A stretch of DNA of 64,000 nt from Pedobacter glucosidilyticus DSM 23534 (GCF_000425145.1 NZ_KE384311.1:186001-250000); one strand, 5' to 3'. Numbered from the stretch's first letter, positions 53,901 to 62,056 are shown. Made by a program: numbers and translations. The notes: a model not told the origin generated them from the letters alone.

Positions 53901-54000
53901 TTATATGCTTTTACATACAATAATAACAAAAATAAGTTATTTATATGCAATTAAATATAAAATATTGATTAAACAGTAATTTATATGTTATCAGATATAA
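53901..54000 (-). promoter_or_regulatory. Three operator-like inverted repeats upstream of hipB
   Basis: Site 1 (53901-53920) is TTATAT-N8-ATACAA, site 2 (53941-53960) is TTATAT-N8-ATATAA, and site 3 (53981-54000) is TTATAT-N8-ATATAA. Starts are exactly 40 bp apart, near four turns of DNA. The 6-8-6 geometry is close to the TATCC-N8-GGATA operators of E. coli HipB. The promoter of hipBST presumably lies among them. Site 3 overlaps the end of the relic at 53991. Confidence 0.65.
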
Positions 54001-54176
54001 TTTTTAAGTTTTTCTTTAAACTTTTGTTCTGTCTGCAAGCTTTCTTCCCGAGCTTTTTTTAAATCTGCCAAAGCCACTTCTACCTTAAGTAAATTATCTT
54101 CAATAATTTTTTATACATATGAGGAGCTAATTGGTGGCGTACGATGTTTTCTATAGGCTGTAGATTAATAGACGCT
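53991..54176 (-). pseudogene. Relic of an unidentified coiled-coil protein C-terminus
   Basis: On the minus strand, in two frames joined by one frameshift, the sequence reads ASINLQPIENIVRHQLAPHM, then IEDNLLKVEVALADLKKARE and ESLQTEQKFKEKLKNYI before a TGA. The last 38 residues form an amphipathic coiled coil. There is an upstream in-frame stop and no start. I cannot name the parent gene. It is upstream of hipB on the same strand and, by position, may have belonged to the same former operon. Confidence 0.5.
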
Positions 54177-54306
54177 TATTGTCATATAAACATTGTTGCT
54201 TAACAGCATTATAGCAACAAATTTACTAAATAAACAGTAAACAAGCAACAAGTAAAAATAAACAAACAATTGAAAAACAAGCAGTTAACAAACGAGAATA
54301 GGTGAA
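54177..54306. other. AT-rich spacer before mnmE end
   Basis: 130 bp rich in AACAA and ACAAAC motifs with no gene or clear terminator; with the relic and operators it makes up the 408-bp gap between hipB and mnmE. Confidence 0.4.
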
Positions 54307-55692
54307 TTACTTCCCTATACAAAACTTACTAAATATATTCTCCAACAAATCATCCGTAGTAACAGTGCCTGTTATCTCACCCAAATAGTATAAAGCCTGT
54401 TTAATATCCATAGCTAAAAAGTCAGAAGTTACAGGGTTATCTATACCATTTAAAACTCGGCTTAAGGATGCTTCTGTTTTTTGTAAAGCCTCTAAATGAC
54501 GGATGTTGCTTACAATCACTTCATCTTTATTGATTTGACTAAGGTTTGCTGCTTTTAAAAGCTCATCTTCTAATAATTGAATATTGTGTTTTTCCTTTGC
54601 TGAGATATATAAAATCTCGCCTAAAGATTCAAAGCCACTTAAGGCATCGTTAACCTGTGTTTCATCGATTTTATTGGCTACCAAAAGTAACTTGCTATTA
54701 TTTTCTTGGATAACTTGTTGTAAATCATCAATAATAGCTTTTAATTCTGTTAAGGATGTCTCTCTTGGGTCGAACAGATAAAGCACAATGGCTGATGATT
54801 TTATCTTCTCAAAAGTGCGCTCTACTCCTTTTGCTTCAATAATGTCTGCTGTTTCTCTTATCCCTGCGGTATCAATAAATCTAAAACGCACACCTTGCAA
54901 AGTAATTTCGTCTTCTACGGTATCTCTGGTAGTACCAGCAATATCAGAAACGATGGCTCTTTCTTCATTTAATAAAACATTTAACAAGGTAGATTTTCCA
55001 ACGTTGGGCTTTCCTGCAATTACAACGGGTACACCGTTTTTAATCACGTTACCCATCTCAAATGATTGTATCAACCTTGAAACAACTTTATTAATAGCCA
55101 AAATAAGTTGTTTAAGCTGGTCGCGGTTTGCAAATTCTACATCTTCTTCGCTAAAATCTAATTCCAGCTCTATCATAGATGCAAAATGAATGAGTTGCTC
55201 TCTTAAATTCTTCAACTCGTTAGAAAAACCACCACGCATCTGCTGTAAAGCCAGCTGGTGTGCTGATTTTGAACTTGAAGCAATTAAATCTGCAACAGCT
55301 TCTGCCTGAGACAAATCTAAGCCACCATTTAAAAAAGCCCTTAAAGTAAATTCGCCCGCTTTTGCTGCTCTCGCACCATTTTTTATCATCAATTTAATGA
55401 TGCTGGCAATGATATAATCTGAGCCATGGCAGCTAATCTCCACCACATTCTCTTTGGTATATGATTTTGGAGCTACAAAGAGCGAAACTAAAACTTCATC
55501 AATAATAAAACCCTCATCTCTTATGGTTCCAAAATGTATGGTATGCGAGTCTTGGGTTTCTAAATTTTTACCATAAAAAACTTTATTGGTAATGCTAATA
55601 GCTTCTGGTCCTGATAACCTGATAACGCCTATAGCCCCTATTCCTGCTGGTGTTGCTAGTGCAACAATGGTTTCTTCTTGATGTAAAGACAT
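54307..55692 (-). CDS. mnmE: tRNA modification GTPase MnmE
   Basis: A 461-residue GTPase that, with MnmG, installs the 5-carboxymethylaminomethyl group on wobble uridine of certain tRNAs. The N-terminal folate-binding domain includes IVALATPAGIGAIGVIRLSG, and the central helical domain is interrupted by the G domain: GKPNVGKST near 225, TTRDTVED, DTAGIRE near 272 and NKID. The C-terminus is CIGK, the conserved Cys motif. A TATCTTTG box lies just upstream of its ATG. Confidence 0.97.
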   Translation of the reverse strand: MSLHQEETIVALATPAGIGAIGVIRLSGPEAISITNKVFYGKNLETQDSHTIHFGTIRDEGFIIDEVLVSLFVAPKSYTKENVVEISCHGSDYIIASIIKLMIKNGARAAKAGEFTLRAFLNGGLDLSQAEAVADLIASSSKSAHQLALQQMRGGFSNELKNLREQLIHFASMIELELDFSEEDVEFANRDQLKQLILAINKVVSRLIQSFEMGNVIKNGVPVVIAGKPNVGKSTLLNVLLNEERAIVSDIAGTTRDTVEDEITLQGVRFRFIDTAGIRETADIIEAKGVERTFEKIKSSAIVLYLFDPRETSLTELKAIIDDLQQVIQENNSKLLLVANKIDETQVNDALSGFESLGEILYISAKEKHNIQLLEDELLKAANLSQINKDEVIVSNIRHLEALQKTEASLSRVLNGIDNPVTSDFLAMDIKQALYYLGEITGTVTTDDLLENIFSKFCIGK

Positions 55693-55699
55693 ATACCTG

Positions 55700-55707
55700 C
55701 AAAGATA
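55700..55707 (-). promoter_or_regulatory. Candidate -7 box (TATCTTTG) for mnmE
   Basis: On the minus strand TATCTTTG matches TAnnTTTG and is 7 bp from the mnmE ATG, similar in spacing to the box before the ABC-F gene. The -33 region reads TTCAAC rather than TTTG, so the match is partial. Confidence 0.45.
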
Positions 55708-55802
55708 TTGTTTTATGTTAGATGATGTTGAACCCTATTATTGTAAATTTTATGTAGGCTTAACACATAATTTGAGGTAAATCTGTTAAATTGGGTATAT
55801 AG

Positions 55803-57254
55803 ATGAAAATTATGCTATTCAACTCAGATTTTAGATTACAGGTAAGCTCAGAAATTGGAACTTTAGAAAGATTACTCATCCATAGTCCTGATAGTGGATT
55901 GGGGCGTGTAGTACCCTCTAAAGCGCAAGATTGGTTGTTTGAAGATATTGTTCATTTAGATACCATCAGAAAAGACGAGTACGATTATTACGTAAAGCTA
56001 CTTTTGTATTTCTTAGATCCATCAAAAATAAAAGGTAAGCTTAAAGATATTGATGGCGATAAAAGCAGAGCCTTTTATAAACCGGGTCATGCTAACTTTT
56101 ATAAATCAGACAAAGTTATAGAAATACAGGTCCTACTTCAAGACATTTTGGGGGATGAAAATATCAAAAAGAAACTTGTAGCTGCCGTTTGCGCTATAGA
56201 AGACTGTAATTACCTTTTGCAGCAGGAGTTATTAGAGACATCGCCAGAGGATTTGGCTAAAGTGATGATTTCTGGTTCTTTAAACGATGATACCATGATT
56301 TTTGCGCCTATCCCAAATCTTATTTTTACTAGGGATATTGGTATCACCATCAATAATTTTGTTTTGCTTAATAAACCTGCTAAAAAAGCTCGTTCTAGAG
56401 AAGCTCTTTTAGCAAAATATATTTTCTTTAATCATCCTTTATTTAAAGCTTATAAAGCCAACATTATTGAAATACCTGATTCTTTGCAGTATTTCTTGAG
56501 GCCTGGTGAAGAGCAAATAGAAAAAAACACCCTAGAAGGTGGTGATGTTATGGTGGTAAGCAAAAACCATGTAATTATTGGGCATAGCGAAAGAACATCC
56601 GCTCGTGGTATTAATGAAGCTATAAAGATACTATTTGAGAAGAACGTGGTAGATAAAGTTTCGGTAGTTAAAATTCCGCATAAGCGAGATTTTATGCATA
56701 TAGACACTGTGTTTACTCAGGTTAAGCGCAATGTTTGGGTGATTTTACACGCTATTGGAAAAGCAGATTTTAGTGGCGATGGCTCTGAACCTATAGATCA
56801 TTTATTAAAAGAACAAGTATCAGAAAAAGCTGAAATTACGCAATTTGTGAAAGGTAAAATTCAGTACCCTAAAAAATTTGCTTGTATTGAAGATTTACTA
56901 CAAGACATCAGTGTAAACGATTTAAAATCAACAGAAAAAGTAGAATTTATTTATTCTGGTAATGAGAAATTCCCTTATGATTCTCGTGAACAATGGACAG
57001 ATTCTTGTAACCTGCTTGCCATTAAAGAAGGTGTTGTTTTGGGTTATGATAGAAACGACCATACCCTAGAGGCTTTTAAGCAAAAAGGATTTAAAGTTAT
57101 CCCTGTAAAGAAACTGCTGCAAAAGCTAGAAAACAACGAGTTACAGGTAGAAGATTTAACAGATACTTTCATCACCATGCCATCAGCAGAGTTATCAAGA
57201 GCTCGTGGTGGTTTCCATTGTATGAGTATGCCTTTACTAAGAGCAGATATTTAA
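55803..57254 (+). CDS. Arginine deiminase-like amidinotransferase family protein
   Basis: A 483-residue guanidino-group-modifying enzyme. It has SEIGTLERLLIHSPD at the start, FTRDIG near 180, the active-site ENTLEGGDVMVVS near 240, PHKRDFMHIDTVFTQ near 294, and RGGFHCMSMPL at the end with the catalytic Cys at about 473. These match arginine deiminase (arginine to citrulline plus ammonia), but the protein is about 70 residues longer than typical ArcA. An ATG three codons in is an alternative start. It is 22 bp upstream of a second guanidino-hydrolase gene in the same direction. Confidence 0.88.
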   Translation: MKIMLFNSDFRLQVSSEIGTLERLLIHSPDSGLGRVVPSKAQDWLFEDIVHLDTIRKDEYDYYVKLLLYFLDPSKIKGKLKDIDGDKSRAFYKPGHANFYKSDKVIEIQVLLQDILGDENIKKKLVAAVCAIEDCNYLLQQELLETSPEDLAKVMISGSLNDDTMIFAPIPNLIFTRDIGITINNFVLLNKPAKKARSREALLAKYIFFNHPLFKAYKANIIEIPDSLQYFLRPGEEQIEKNTLEGGDVMVVSKNHVIIGHSERTSARGINEAIKILFEKNVVDKVSVVKIPHKRDFMHIDTVFTQVKRNVWVILHAIGKADFSGDGSEPIDHLLKEQVSEKAEITQFVKGKIQYPKKFACIEDLLQDISVNDLKSTEKVEFIYSGNEKFPYDSREQWTDSCNLLAIKEGVVLGYDRNDHTLEAFKQKGFKVIPVKKLLQKLENNELQVEDLTDTFITMPSAELSRARGGFHCMSMPLLRADI

Positions 57255-57276
57255 TTATTGATCAATAAGAAACATC

Positions 57277-58191
57277 ATGCAAACCACTTCTCAAATTTTA
57301 ATGATTAGACCTGTAGCCTTTGCCCTTAACCAGCAAACGGTAGCTAGTAATGCTTTCCAGCGTGTACAAACTGAACAAGAAAATGTACAAGAAAAGGCTT
57401 TACAAGAATTTGATGCTTTTGTTGAAGTACTAAAAGCTAATCAAATCAATATCAATATCATACAAGATACTTTAGAACCTCATACACCAGATGCTATCTT
57501 TCCCAACAACTGGATTTCTTTTCATGAAAACGGTCAGGTTTTTCTTTACCCCATGTTGGCAGAAAACCGTAGACAAGAGAGAAGATTAGATATAATTGAA
57601 AGTTTAAGAGAACATTACCAAGTTAGTGAAATAAAAGATTTAAGCTTTTACGAGAAAGAGCATAAATTTTTAGAAGGTACGGGTAGCATGGTGCTAGACC
57701 GTGAAAATAAAATAGCTTATGCTTGCTTATCAGCCAGAACGCATCAAGAAGTTTTACATGAATTTTGTAAACAGATTGGTTTTGAAGCTCTTATGTTTCA
57801 TGCAGAAGACAGCCAAGGTTTAGCTATTTATCATACCAATGTGATGATGTGCGTAGCTACAAAATTTGCTATTGTTTGTATGGATGCTGTTAAAGATTTA
57901 AAAGAGCAACAACTTATTAAAGATAGTTTAAGTAAAACTGGGAAATTATTGATTGACATTTCTTTAGCACAAATGAACCAATTTGCAGGTAATATGCTAG
58001 AGCTAGAAAACATGAAGGGAGAACATTTTTTGGTAATGTCTAGAAGTGCCTATAAAAGTTTAAATAACAATCAGAAACAGCAAATAGAACAGTTTGTTAA
58101 GATTTTGGAAGCACCTTTAGAAACCATTGAAAAAAATGGCGGAGGAAGTGCCCGCTGTATGATAGCTGAAGTTCATTTACCGCTTATATAA
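57277..58191 (+). CDS. ctlX: CtlX-like citrulline/arginine-family hydrolase
   Basis: A 304-residue amidinotransferase-fold protein of the CtlX type, proposed to hydrolyse citrulline. Landmarks are MIRPVAFALNQQTVASNAFQ, DAIFPNNWISFHENGQVF near 70, FLEGTGSMVLDRENKIAYA near 130, TNVMMCVATKFAIVC and the final GGGSARCMIAEVHLPL with the catalytic Cys near 294. It follows the deiminase-like gene by 22 bp, so citrulline made by one could be used by the other. The CtlX name is by family; activity is inferred. Confidence 0.85.
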   Translation: MQTTSQILMIRPVAFALNQQTVASNAFQRVQTEQENVQEKALQEFDAFVEVLKANQININIIQDTLEPHTPDAIFPNNWISFHENGQVFLYPMLAENRRQERRLDIIESLREHYQVSEIKDLSFYEKEHKFLEGTGSMVLDRENKIAYACLSARTHQEVLHEFCKQIGFEALMFHAEDSQGLAIYHTNVMMCVATKFAIVCMDAVKDLKEQQLIKDSLSKTGKLLIDISLAQMNQFAGNMLELENMKGEHFLVMSRSAYKSLNNNQKQQIEQFVKILEAPLETIEKNGGGSARCMIAEVHLPLI

Positions 58192-58282
58192 GCACTCAAA
58201 AGGCACAACAAATTAAAATTACAATAAGACTAACATTTTTTCGATTTTTAATTACATTTTTGCGAAAATTTTATTCTAAAGA

Positions 58283-59674
58283 ATGCAGAGTTACGAAGAA
58301 TTCTTAGACCTCAGTGTTGGTTTTCCACAAGAAGGTTTTGACATTATTGATGATGAATTATATTTTCATGATCTAAACTTAATGGAGATGATTGAAACGT
58401 ACGGTACTCCCCTGCGTTTCACCTATTTACCTATCATCAGTAAAAAAATTCAGCAGGCCAAGATTCTATTTCAAACTGCTATTCTTAAAAACAATTATCG
58501 TGGTAGCTATAAATATTGCTATTGCACTAAAAGTTCGCATTTTAAACATATTGTAGAGGAAGCTTTAAAGAATGATATTCACTTAGAAACATCATCGGCT
58601 TTTGATATGCCTATGATTGATGCTTTGGAGAAAAAAGGTGCTGTAAAAAAGGATATTACGGTTATTTGCAACGGTTTTAAAACTTTCCAATACAAGCAAT
58701 ATATCATTGATATGCTGCATGATGGTTTTACAAATATCATCCCCGTACTGGATAATAAGGAAGAGTTTAATTTATATGATGATGAGGTTGAATTAGATAT
58801 CCCTTGTAATTTGGGTATCAGAATTGCAGCAGAAGAGCAACCAGATTCTCAGTTTTATACTTCACGTTTAGGAGTAAGACAAGAAGATGTTATAGATTTT
58901 TATAACTCAAAAATCAGTAAAAACCCTAATTTCAGAGTTAAATTACTGCATTTCTTTATTAACTCTGGTATTTCTGATACACCTTATTATTGGAACGAGT
59001 TAGAAAAATACGTTACCTTATATTGTAAGTTTAAGAAAATCAATCCAGAATTAGATACTTTAGATATTGGTGGTGGTATGCCATTTAAAGATTCTTTAGT
59101 TTTTGATTTCGATTATGAATACATGATTAACGAGATTGTAAAACGTATTAAAGAAATTTGTGCCGAGCATGAAGTAATGGAACCAGATATTATTACCGAA
59201 TTTGGTAAATATACTTGTGCCGAGGCTTCGGGTATTTTATACAAAGTACTAGGTAGAAAACAGCAAAACGACCGTGAAAAGTGGTTAATGCTTGATGGTT
59301 CTTTCATTACCAATCTTCCTGATGTTTGGGCTTTAAATCAGCGTTATATTTTATTACCTATTAATAATTGGGATGCTGAATATGAACGTGTTAACTTGGG
59401 TGGTATTACTTGCGACGGACAAGATTATTACAACCAAGAAGCACACATGAACAGCGTTTTCATGCCTAAAACACGTAAAGTACAGTATTTAGGTTTCTTC
59501 CATACGGGGGCTTATCAAGAAGTATTAAGTGGCTATGGAGGTATACACCATTGCTTATTACCTTCTCCTAAGCATGTTATCATCAGAAGAAATAGAGACG
59601 AAACTTTTAACTACGAGGTTTTTGGCGAAGAGCAAAACAGTAAACAAGTTTTGAAGATTCTAGGGTATATTTAA
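58283..59674 (+). CDS. Arginine decarboxylase, PLP-dependent, Bacteroidota type
   Basis: A 463-residue fold-III PLP decarboxylase resembling the short arginine decarboxylases of Bacteroidota that feed polyamine synthesis. The probable PLP-binding Lys is in YKYCYCTKSSHFKH near residue 74. The glycine loop LDIGGGMPF is near 258, EFGKYTCAEASGI near 309, and the second-site Cys-Asp in GITCDGQDYY near 376. It is the third arginine-related gene in a row, 91 bp after ctlX. A T-rich TTACATTTTTG sequence upstream could be its promoter. Ornithine- or carboxynorspermidine-type specificity cannot be excluded. Confidence 0.82.
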   Translation: MQSYEEFLDLSVGFPQEGFDIIDDELYFHDLNLMEMIETYGTPLRFTYLPIISKKIQQAKILFQTAILKNNYRGSYKYCYCTKSSHFKHIVEEALKNDIHLETSSAFDMPMIDALEKKGAVKKDITVICNGFKTFQYKQYIIDMLHDGFTNIIPVLDNKEEFNLYDDEVELDIPCNLGIRIAAEEQPDSQFYTSRLGVRQEDVIDFYNSKISKNPNFRVKLLHFFINSGISDTPYYWNELEKYVTLYCKFKKINPELDTLDIGGGMPFKDSLVFDFDYEYMINEIVKRIKEICAEHEVMEPDIITEFGKYTCAEASGILYKVLGRKQQNDREKWLMLDGSFITNLPDVWALNQRYILLPINNWDAEYERVNLGGITCDGQDYYNQEAHMNSVFMPKTRKVQYLGFFHTGAYQEVLSGYGGIHHCLLPSPKHVIIRRNRDETFNYEVFGEEQNSKQVLKILGYI

Positions 59675-59745
59675 TTGAAAATTCAAAATTCAAAAGTGAA
59701 AATTCAAAAGTGCTTAATAAAGTAAAAATTCAAAAATAAAAATTC

Positions 59746-59787
59746 AAATTGCTTAAATTCTGTAGAGTTTAAGCAATTTTTGTTTTT
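59746..59787 (+). terminator. Strong intrinsic terminator of the arginine decarboxylase gene
   Basis: AAATTGCTTAAA and TTTAAGCAATTT form a perfect 12-bp stem with a 10-nt loop, followed by T residues broken by one G. Confidence 0.88.
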
Positions 59788-59794
59788 AAGACTA

Positions 59795-59920
59795 ATTATA
59801 CAATTTTATAGGTCCTAATCAACTAGTGAACCAATGATTATACAATTTTATAGGTCCTAATAACCTAGTGAACCAATGATTATACAATTTTATAGGCCCT
59901 AATAATCCAGTGAACCAATG
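59795..59920. repeat. Three tandem 42-bp repeats
   Basis: Units start at 59795, 59837 and 59879. Each reads ATTATACAATTTTATAGG, then CCTAAT, a variable 6-8 bp, and AGTGAACCAATG. Differences are confined to a few bases in the second half. There are no spacers, so this is a minisatellite and not a CRISPR array. Confidence 0.9.
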
Positions 59921-59984
59921 AACTAAACCCTCTAACTAACCTACTAATAAACTAACCAACTACCCCCCTAACAAACTAGTACAT

Positions 59985-60707
59985 CTACCCCACCAAATCA
60001 ACATACCAGAAGCCTAGGTTTTTGGGTTTGTCGTCTTTAGTGAAGCATACATCGTCTTCGTTTTTGGGTGTTGGATAGCTTTTAAAAACTTTCTCGCCTA
60101 AAGTATAAGTAATAGCGTTTTTAAATATCGGGCCTTCAAACACAAAAGTATGGAATTCTCCGTTTTCTCCGCATGGGTCTATATTTTCTGGCAAACTGTT
60201 TATGAAAGCTATATCAATAACTTTCCCTGCATAAGCTCCTAAATTTTCTTGGGTACAAGCTATTACAGTTTTAAAACCTAAATTCAAGAAGTCTTGAATT
60301 AACGTTTTAGTATCTTTCTTCCACAGTGGAAATACGGCCTCCATCCCTACTTCTTGTAATTTCGATTCGCGGTAAGCTTTTAAATCCTCTAAAAAAATAT
60401 CTCCAAAAACAGCATGTGTAATTCCTTCTTCTTTCAGGATGGTTAAATTTTGATGCATGATTTCATCATATTCTTTCATACCGGGCATTTCTGGTAATCT
60501 AATTTGATATAATGGAATACCTAAACTTTCTGCTTGTTTTAGTAAAAGCGATTCTCGCACTCCATGCATAGAAATACGATTCAGACTATCATTTACAGTA
60601 GTTACCAAGTATTTAACCTCATAATCTGGGTTTTGCAAAAGATAATATAAAGCTAAAGCCGAGTCTTTACCGCCGCTCCAATTGAAAATACAAGGTTTCC
60701 TATTCAT
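59985..60707 (-). CDS. Dph6-type ATP-pyrophosphatase (diphthine-ammonia ligase-like)
   Basis: A 240-residue N-type ATP pyrophosphatase. The PP-loop is FNWSGGKDSALALYYLL near residue 8. HGVRESLLLKQAESLGIPLY and GDIFLEDLKAYRE follow, and the later block CGENGEFHTFVFEGP is the family hallmark of Dph6-like enzymes. Bacteria lack diphthamide, so the amidation substrate here is unknown. Its start overlaps the sirtuin gene stop by 8 bp, so the two are coupled. Confidence 0.9.
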   Translation of the reverse strand: MNRKPCIFNWSGGKDSALALYYLLQNPDYEVKYLVTTVNDSLNRISMHGVRESLLLKQAESLGIPLYQIRLPEMPGMKEYDEIMHQNLTILKEEGITHAVFGDIFLEDLKAYRESKLQEVGMEAVFPLWKKDTKTLIQDFLNLGFKTVIACTQENLGAYAGKVIDIAFINSLPENIDPCGENGEFHTFVFEGPIFKNAITYTLGEKVFKSYPTPKNEDDVCFTKDDKPKNLGFWYVDLVG

Positions 60708-61392
60708 GTTTCAGCAGTTTTTCAACTAAAAGAGGAACAGCAAGACTAGCTTTCTCTTCTATTTTAATCAATGGATTAGAGATTCTAACTTCTGGTATTT
60801 TAGGATCTACCACATAAACAGGCACCTCCTTACGAGCAAGCTCTAATAAACCAGCAGCTGGATACACCGCTAATGAGCTGCCAATTAGGATAACCATATC
60901 TGCCAAAGGCATTTCATGCATAGCCTTGGTAATCATAGGTACAGCCTCGCCAAACCACACTACATGCGGACGTAACTGACTGCCTAACTTGCACAACTCT
61001 CCCATTTCTATATCTGGCTTGTCTAGTTTATAAAGCAAGGCCGGGTTTTGTGAAGAACGGGCATAAACAATTTCTCCATGTAAATGCATCATATTTGAAG
61101 AACCTGCTCGCTCATGTAAATCATCAATATTTTGGGTAATGATTAAAACATTAAACTTTTCTTCTAATTTTTTCAAAGCGAGATGAGCCGCATTAGGCTG
61201 AGCAGCTAAAACACTCCTCCTCCTTTCATTATAAAACTGCTGTACTAAAGCAGGGTTTCTTTGCCAAGCTTCTGGCGTAGCAACATCTTCTATAGCATAA
61301 CCTTCCCATAAGCCATCAGCATCTCTAAAGGTTTTTAAACCACTTTCTGCACTGATACCGGCACCTGTTAAAACAATGATTTTCTTTTTCAT
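60700..61392 (-). CDS. cobB: NAD-dependent protein deacylase, Sir2 family
   Basis: A 230-residue class III sirtuin removing acyl groups from Lys. NAD-binding motifs are GAGISAESGL near 10, FRDADGLW, TQNIDDLHERAGS near 99, and the catalytic His in HLHGE. FYNERRR near residue 53 carries the Tyr and Arg that bind the carboxylate of succinyl- or malonyl-lysine in CobB/SIRT5, so desuccinylation is likely. The zinc-ribbon Cys pairs are missing; only one Cys remains in that region. It lies 8 bp after cobU and overlaps the Dph6-type gene by 8 bp. Confidence 0.92.
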   Translation of the reverse strand: MKKKIIVLTGAGISAESGLKTFRDADGLWEGYAIEDVATPEAWQRNPALVQQFYNERRRSVLAAQPNAAHLALKKLEEKFNVLIITQNIDDLHERAGSSNMMHLHGEIVYARSSQNPALLYKLDKPDIEMGELCKLGSQLRPHVVWFGEAVPMITKAMHEMPLADMVILIGSSLAVYPAAGLLELARKEVPVYVVDPKIPEVRISNPLIKIEEKASLAVPLLVEKLLKHE

Positions 61393-61400
61393 AAGGCAAT

Positions 61401-61904
61401 TTACTTTAGCATAAGTGGTAAACCTGACACCATAAAGATAGCTTTATCCGCTTTTCTAGCAATGTATTGATTACACCAACCTTGTAAATCGGTAAACTTC
61501 CTTCCGGATTCTGTATCGGCATGTAAGCCCATTCCTAATTCATTAGAGATGACGATAAAAGTAGCCTCTTGTTGTGTTAAATCATCAAAAGCTTGTTTTA
61601 TTTGTTCTAAAGATGCTTCTACATCGTATTTAGTATCAACAAAAAAATTGGTAAGCCATAAGGTTACACAATCTATAACTACTACTTTGCCTGTAAAATC
61701 AATTTTAGCGGGATATTTCTCTTCTTCTATATTCTCCCAGCGCTCATCTCGATCTTGTTGATGCCTGATGATACGTTTTTCAAAATCTTTATCCCAATTA
61801 CGGGCTGTAGCCAAATAAACAGGCCTATTGGTTAAAGATAAAGCAAGATTTTGTGCATAACTACTTTTCCCAGAACGGGCACCCCCAGATATATAGTAAA
61901 TCAT
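61401..61904 (-). CDS. cobU: Adenosylcobinamide kinase/guanylyltransferase
   Basis: A 167-residue bifunctional enzyme that phosphorylates adenosylcobinamide and transfers GMP to it, a late step of cobalamin assembly and corrinoid salvage. The P-loop is GGARSGKSSYA near residue 7. YLATARNWDKDFEKRIIRHQ includes the His guanylylation region, followed by DRDERW. The VVVIDCVTLWLTNFF strand and VISNELGMGLHAD complete the family pattern. It sits between the DUF6580 gene and the sirtuin gene on the same strand. Other cobalamin genes are not in the window. Confidence 0.93.
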   Translation of the reverse strand: MIYYISGGARSGKSSYAQNLALSLTNRPVYLATARNWDKDFEKRIIRHQQDRDERWENIEEEKYPAKIDFTGKVVVIDCVTLWLTNFFVDTKYDVEASLEQIKQAFDDLTQQEATFIVISNELGMGLHADTESGRKFTDLQGWCNQYIARKADKAIFMVSGLPLMLK

Positions 61905-61931
61905 GATAGTTCTTGAATTTTAAACATAAAA

Positions 61932-62056
61932 AAAGAGGTTGTCTTACAACATCATTTTTTGTCAGGCTGAGCGGAGTCGAAGCCTTTTTTGAGTAATTCA
62001 GAGTACATTTCGACTCCGCTCAATGTGACAAATACGATTATTTAGACAACCTCTTT
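61932..62056 (-). terminator. Nested hairpin: terminator-like stem with an inserted palindromic repeat
   Basis: The outer stem is 13 bp, AAAGAGGTTGTCT (61932-61944) and AGACAACCTCTTT (62044-62056). Inside is a second long hairpin, TTTGTCA plus TGAGCGGAGTCGAA (61958-61981), with its complement TTCGACTCCGCTCA plus TGACAAA (62009-62032), separated by a 3x3 internal loop. It lies between the DUF6580 and cobU genes and may reduce read-through into cobU. The outer arm resembles the nupC terminator at 5479. Confidence 0.7.

Larger units (their letters stand above)
59675..59984. other. Intergenic region with terminator and tandem repeats, no gene
   Basis: 310 bp between convergent genes. It contains AAATTCAAAA-type simple repeats (59676-59745), the terminator at 59746, three 42-bp tandem repeats at 59795, and a CTAAC-rich tract from about 59921 to the stop of the Dph6-type gene. 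Confidence 0.8.

Noticed and set aside
59795-59920. Possible CRISPR array
   Set aside because: The repeats are contiguous with no unique spacers and no cas genes are present.
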